Positions 52,454-54,197 of a stretch of 54,197 nucleotides of DNA are shown piece by piece (positions within the stretch are counted from its first letter, which is position 1; every line of letters starts with the position of its first letter). Position numbers and translations under genes: made by a program. The notes under the pieces were generated by a model that was given only the letters and a program-made list of their open reading frames with translations, searched no databases and had not been told where the DNA came from. Origin of the DNA: Candidatus Rokuibacteriota bacterium (GTDB taxonomy: Bacteria > Methylomirabilota > Methylomirabilia > Rokubacteriales > CSP1-6); contig QHSP01000044.1 in the NCBI GenBank assembly GCA_003220495.1, positions 1 to 54,197 of the forward strand, written 5' to 3'.

Positions 52454-53761
52454 ATGGAGGTTGCTCTGGAAGCGAAGAATCCCGAGATCCCTGACACGGG
52501 CCTCACCCTGCGGCAGTACTACATCATGGTGGGGCTCGGCGCCTTCGTCACGACGATTGCCCAGCCCGGCGTCATCGGACGGCTCCCGCTCCAGCTTCTT
52601 CTGAAGACCCAGCTGCACTTCACGGCCCAGACGCTCGCGGCGTTCATGGTCATCGCGACCTTCGCGTGGAACGTGAAGCCGCTCGCCGGCATCATGTCCG
52701 ACGCCTTTCCGCTCTTTGGAACCCGGCGCCGGCACTACATGCTGCTGGGCGCCGGCATGGCGGCCGTCTGCTGGTTCTTGATGGGCGCCGTTCCCCGATC
52801 CTATGTGCCGCTGCTCCTCACGGCCTTCGGTGCCAACGCGTTCATGGTCATCGCGAGCACCGTGATGGGCGGCCTCATGGTCGAGGCTGGCCAAAAGTAC
52901 GGCATCTCCGGCCGCGTGACCTCGATCCGTCAGGCGCTCCAGAGCGCGGTGTCCCTGGGGAACGGAATCCTCGGCGGCTACCTCGCCGCGGCCGCGTTTG
53001 GCTGGACGGTCGGCATCGCGACGGCGCTGCTCCTCGTGCTGGCGGTCACGACGTTCTTCGTCCTCACCGAACGGCGCGTGGCGGTTCGCGACCAGGACGT
53101 GCTGACCAACGCGGCTCACGAGCTCGGCACGCTCGTCGGGTCCCGGACGCTCTGGACGAGCGGAATCTTCCTCGCCCTCGTCTACATCTCGCCCGGCTTC
53201 ACGACGCCGCTCCTGTTCATGCAGACGGATACCTTGAACTTCAGCACCCCCTACATCGGCGTAATGGAGAGCATCGAAGGCGCGGCTGGACTCCTCGGCG
53301 CGCTGATCTACGGCGTCGTGTGCCGCCGGTTCAACCTCAGGCAGCTCCTGACGACGGCTATCGCGCTGAACGTCACGGTGACGCTCCTCTACCTCCGGTA
53401 CAGCCACGCGACCGCGCCCTTCATCCACGCGACCGTCGGGTTCGCGGTGATTTGCTCGGAGCTGGCGCTCATGGACCTGGCGGTCCGATCGACCCCGCCG
53501 GGATGCGAGAGCCTCGGGTTCGCCCTGATGATGAGCGCCCGAAACTTCGCGCTCGGCGGCTCGGACGTGATCGGCTCGTGGCTGATCGACAGCCGTCACT
53601 GGGTTTTTCACGAGCTTGTCTGGCTCAACGCCGGAACGACGGCCCTGATCCTGTTCTTCATTCCCTTCCTGCCGCGCGCCATCATGAGCCGCAAGGACGG
53701 CGACGTCGCCCCAGGCCCGGCCGTCCCACCCACCGAGCCCGCTCCCGCTCGCGCGGTCTAG
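52454..53761 (+). CDS. MFS carrier, BT1/folate-biopterin-transporter-like
   Basis: ATG 52454 (AAGGA upstream) opens 435 residues with twelve probable membrane helices. Visible patterns include IATFAWNVKPLAGIMSDAFPLFGTRRRHYML, cited in part, which is the hallmark loop of BT1-type MFS proteins (W..KP..G..SD..P..G.RR..Y), and SGRVTSIRQALQSAVSLGN. BT1 members carry folates and biopterin in protozoa, plants and cyanobacteria; many bacterial members have unknown substrates. It is 123 bp downstream of livM, probably its own transcript. Confidence 0.78.
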   Translation: MEVALEAKNPEIPDTGLTLRQYYIMVGLGAFVTTIAQPGVIGRLPLQLLLKTQLHFTAQTLAAFMVIATFAWNVKPLAGIMSDAFPLFGTRRRHYMLLGAGMAAVCWFLMGAVPRSYVPLLLTAFGANAFMVIASTVMGGLMVEAGQKYGISGRVTSIRQALQSAVSLGNGILGGYLAAAAFGWTVGIATALLLVLAVTTFFVLTERRVAVRDQDVLTNAAHELGTLVGSRTLWTSGIFLALVYISPGFTTPLLFMQTDTLNFSTPYIGVMESIEGAAGLLGALIYGVVCRRFNLRQLLTTAIALNVTVTLLYLRYSHATAPFIHATVGFAVICSELALMDLAVRSTPPGCESLGFALMMSARNFALGGSDVIGSWLIDSRHWVFHELVWLNAGTTALILFFIPFLPRAIMSRKDGDVAPGPAVPPTEPAPARAV

Positions 53762-53775
53762 CCGCGCGGTCGAGC

Positions 53776-53815
53776 CGCTTGGTCTGGCCGCTGCACGCTT
53801 GGTCTGGCCGCTTGA
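53776..53815. repeat. Two tandem 20-nt repeats
   Basis: CGCTTGGTCTGGCCGCTGCA (53776-53795) is followed directly by a second copy (53796-53815) matching at 18 of 20 positions. It lies 14 nt after the MFS stop. No function is apparent. Confidence 0.7.
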
Positions 53816-53850
53816 CCGCGCGCGCCGCGGCCACTAAGCTGCGCGGCACG

Positions 53851-53922
53851 GTGGTGCGCGCTGCAGGCCGTCGCGGGACCGCTGTGCGAGCCGCGGGGCC
53901 GGCCGGGGGCTGGGGCCCTCAG
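53851..53922 (+). repeat. Dispersed GC-rich element, interrupted copy
   Basis: GTGGTGCGCGCTGCAGGCCG and TCGCGGG match the element's first half. About 29 nt of other GC-rich sequence intervene before GGCTGGGGCCCTCAGGC, its second half. It lies in the gap between the MFS and dehydrogenase genes. Confidence 0.5.
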
Positions 53923-53979
53923 GCCCGAGGCGAGCGAGACGCAGTGCTCCGCCGCCCGAGGCGCGCTTATGACTGATCC

Positions 53980-54197
53980 ATGACGACGTTCTTGATGCTG
54001 CCTCCGCAGACTCCGACGACGCGCGGCTGGGCCTCACGGCTCGCGTCCGCGCTACCGCGGCTCTCCGTCGTGGTGGCCGAGACCGAGGCGGAGGCTGCGC
54101 GCGCCGTCGGCGATGCCGAAGCGGCGTTCGGGACGATGCCGGACGCGTTGATCCGCGATGCCCGGCGCCTGCGCTGGCTCCAGGCGCCGCAGGCGGC
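53980..54197 (+). CDS. D-2-hydroxyacid dehydrogenase, N-terminal part
   Basis: ATG 53980 opens 72 codons that run off the end of the window. The protein has a flavodoxin-like first half (LSVVVAETEAEAARAVGDAEAAFG) and ends TMPDALIRDARRLRWLQAPQA, the conserved start of the family's substrate domain (rLrWlqa..aG). D-isomer-specific 2-hydroxyacid dehydrogenases reduce 2-ketoacids with NAD(P)H. A preceding ATG at 53969 opens only four codons (MTDP). The catalytic Arg-Glu-His lie outside the window. Confidence 0.75.
   Translation, partial: MTTFLMLPPQTPTTRGWASRLASALPRLSVVVAETEAEAARAVGDAEAAFGTMPDALIRDARRLRWLQAPQA

Overview
The window is 54.2 kb of very GC-rich bacterial DNA with tightly packed genes, many 4-bp ATGA/GTGA overlaps and frequent GTG/TTG starts. 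Two complete branched-chain-amino-acid-type (Liv) ABC transporter operons, haloacid/haloacetate dehalogenases, a TgpA/DUF58/MoxR operon and hybrid histidine kinases suggest an uncultured soil or subsurface bacterium. Candidatus Rokubacteria (Methylomirabilota) is my best guess; this is inference from gene content and composition, not a proven assignment. No rRNA, tRNA, CRISPR array or intact insertion sequence was seen, and no gene-free stretch exceeds 300 bases.

Layout. 0.1-5.9 kb: a secretin-like exported protein, then glycosyltransferases and a methyltransferase for envelope glycans. 5.9-8.2 kb: a small zinc ribbon, an aminotransferase remnant, an AhpD-like selenoprotein candidate, an AlkZ-related protein and a small basic protein. 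8.3-12.7 kb: a diguanylate cyclase, a pyridoxamine-oxidase-fold protein, a fluoroacetate-dehalogenase-like hydrolase, an epimerase and a beta-lactamase-fold hydrolase. 12.9-17.7 kb: an operon of selenoperoxiredoxin candidate, MoxR, DUF58 and TgpA. 17.8-24.5 kb: NrtS-like protein, aldo/keto reductase, DinB protein, Ser/Thr kinase, outer-membrane protein, VOC protein and a duplicated membrane protein. 24.5-32.1 kb: GspA/GspB, a peptide-type binding protein, two lipoproteins, an exported selenoperoxiredoxin candidate and an S9 peptidase. 32.3-38.5 kb: Liv system 1 with an acyl-CoA synthetase. 38.5-43.2 kb: a three-gene phosphorelay operon. 43.3-47.3 kb: FadB-type enzyme, haloacid dehalogenase and DUF3500 protein. 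47.5-53.8 kb: Liv system 2 and an MFS carrier. The window ends inside a D-2-hydroxyacid dehydrogenase.

The most notable signal is a set of three unlinked redox genes that each carry one in-frame TGA exactly where the family has its catalytic cysteine: CxxU in an AhpD-like protein (TGA at 6877-6879), and the peroxidatic position of two peroxiredoxins (17569-17571 and 29738-29740). A hairpin lies just downstream of each TGA; in the first two the loop guanines fall about 21-23 nt after the TGA, as expected for a bacterial SECIS. TGA is an ordinary stop elsewhere in the window. The organism therefore very probably uses selenocysteine, although no selA/B/C/D gene is present here.

Other structure includes a 67-69-nt hairpin element in two copies with compensatory stem changes, a dispersed GC-rich element in five copies (one read into the start of a LivM), a 40-bp inverted repeat at the end of tgpA, an internally deleted aminotransferase pseudogene, and -10 boxes 6-9 nt before several start codons that suggest leaderless transcripts.
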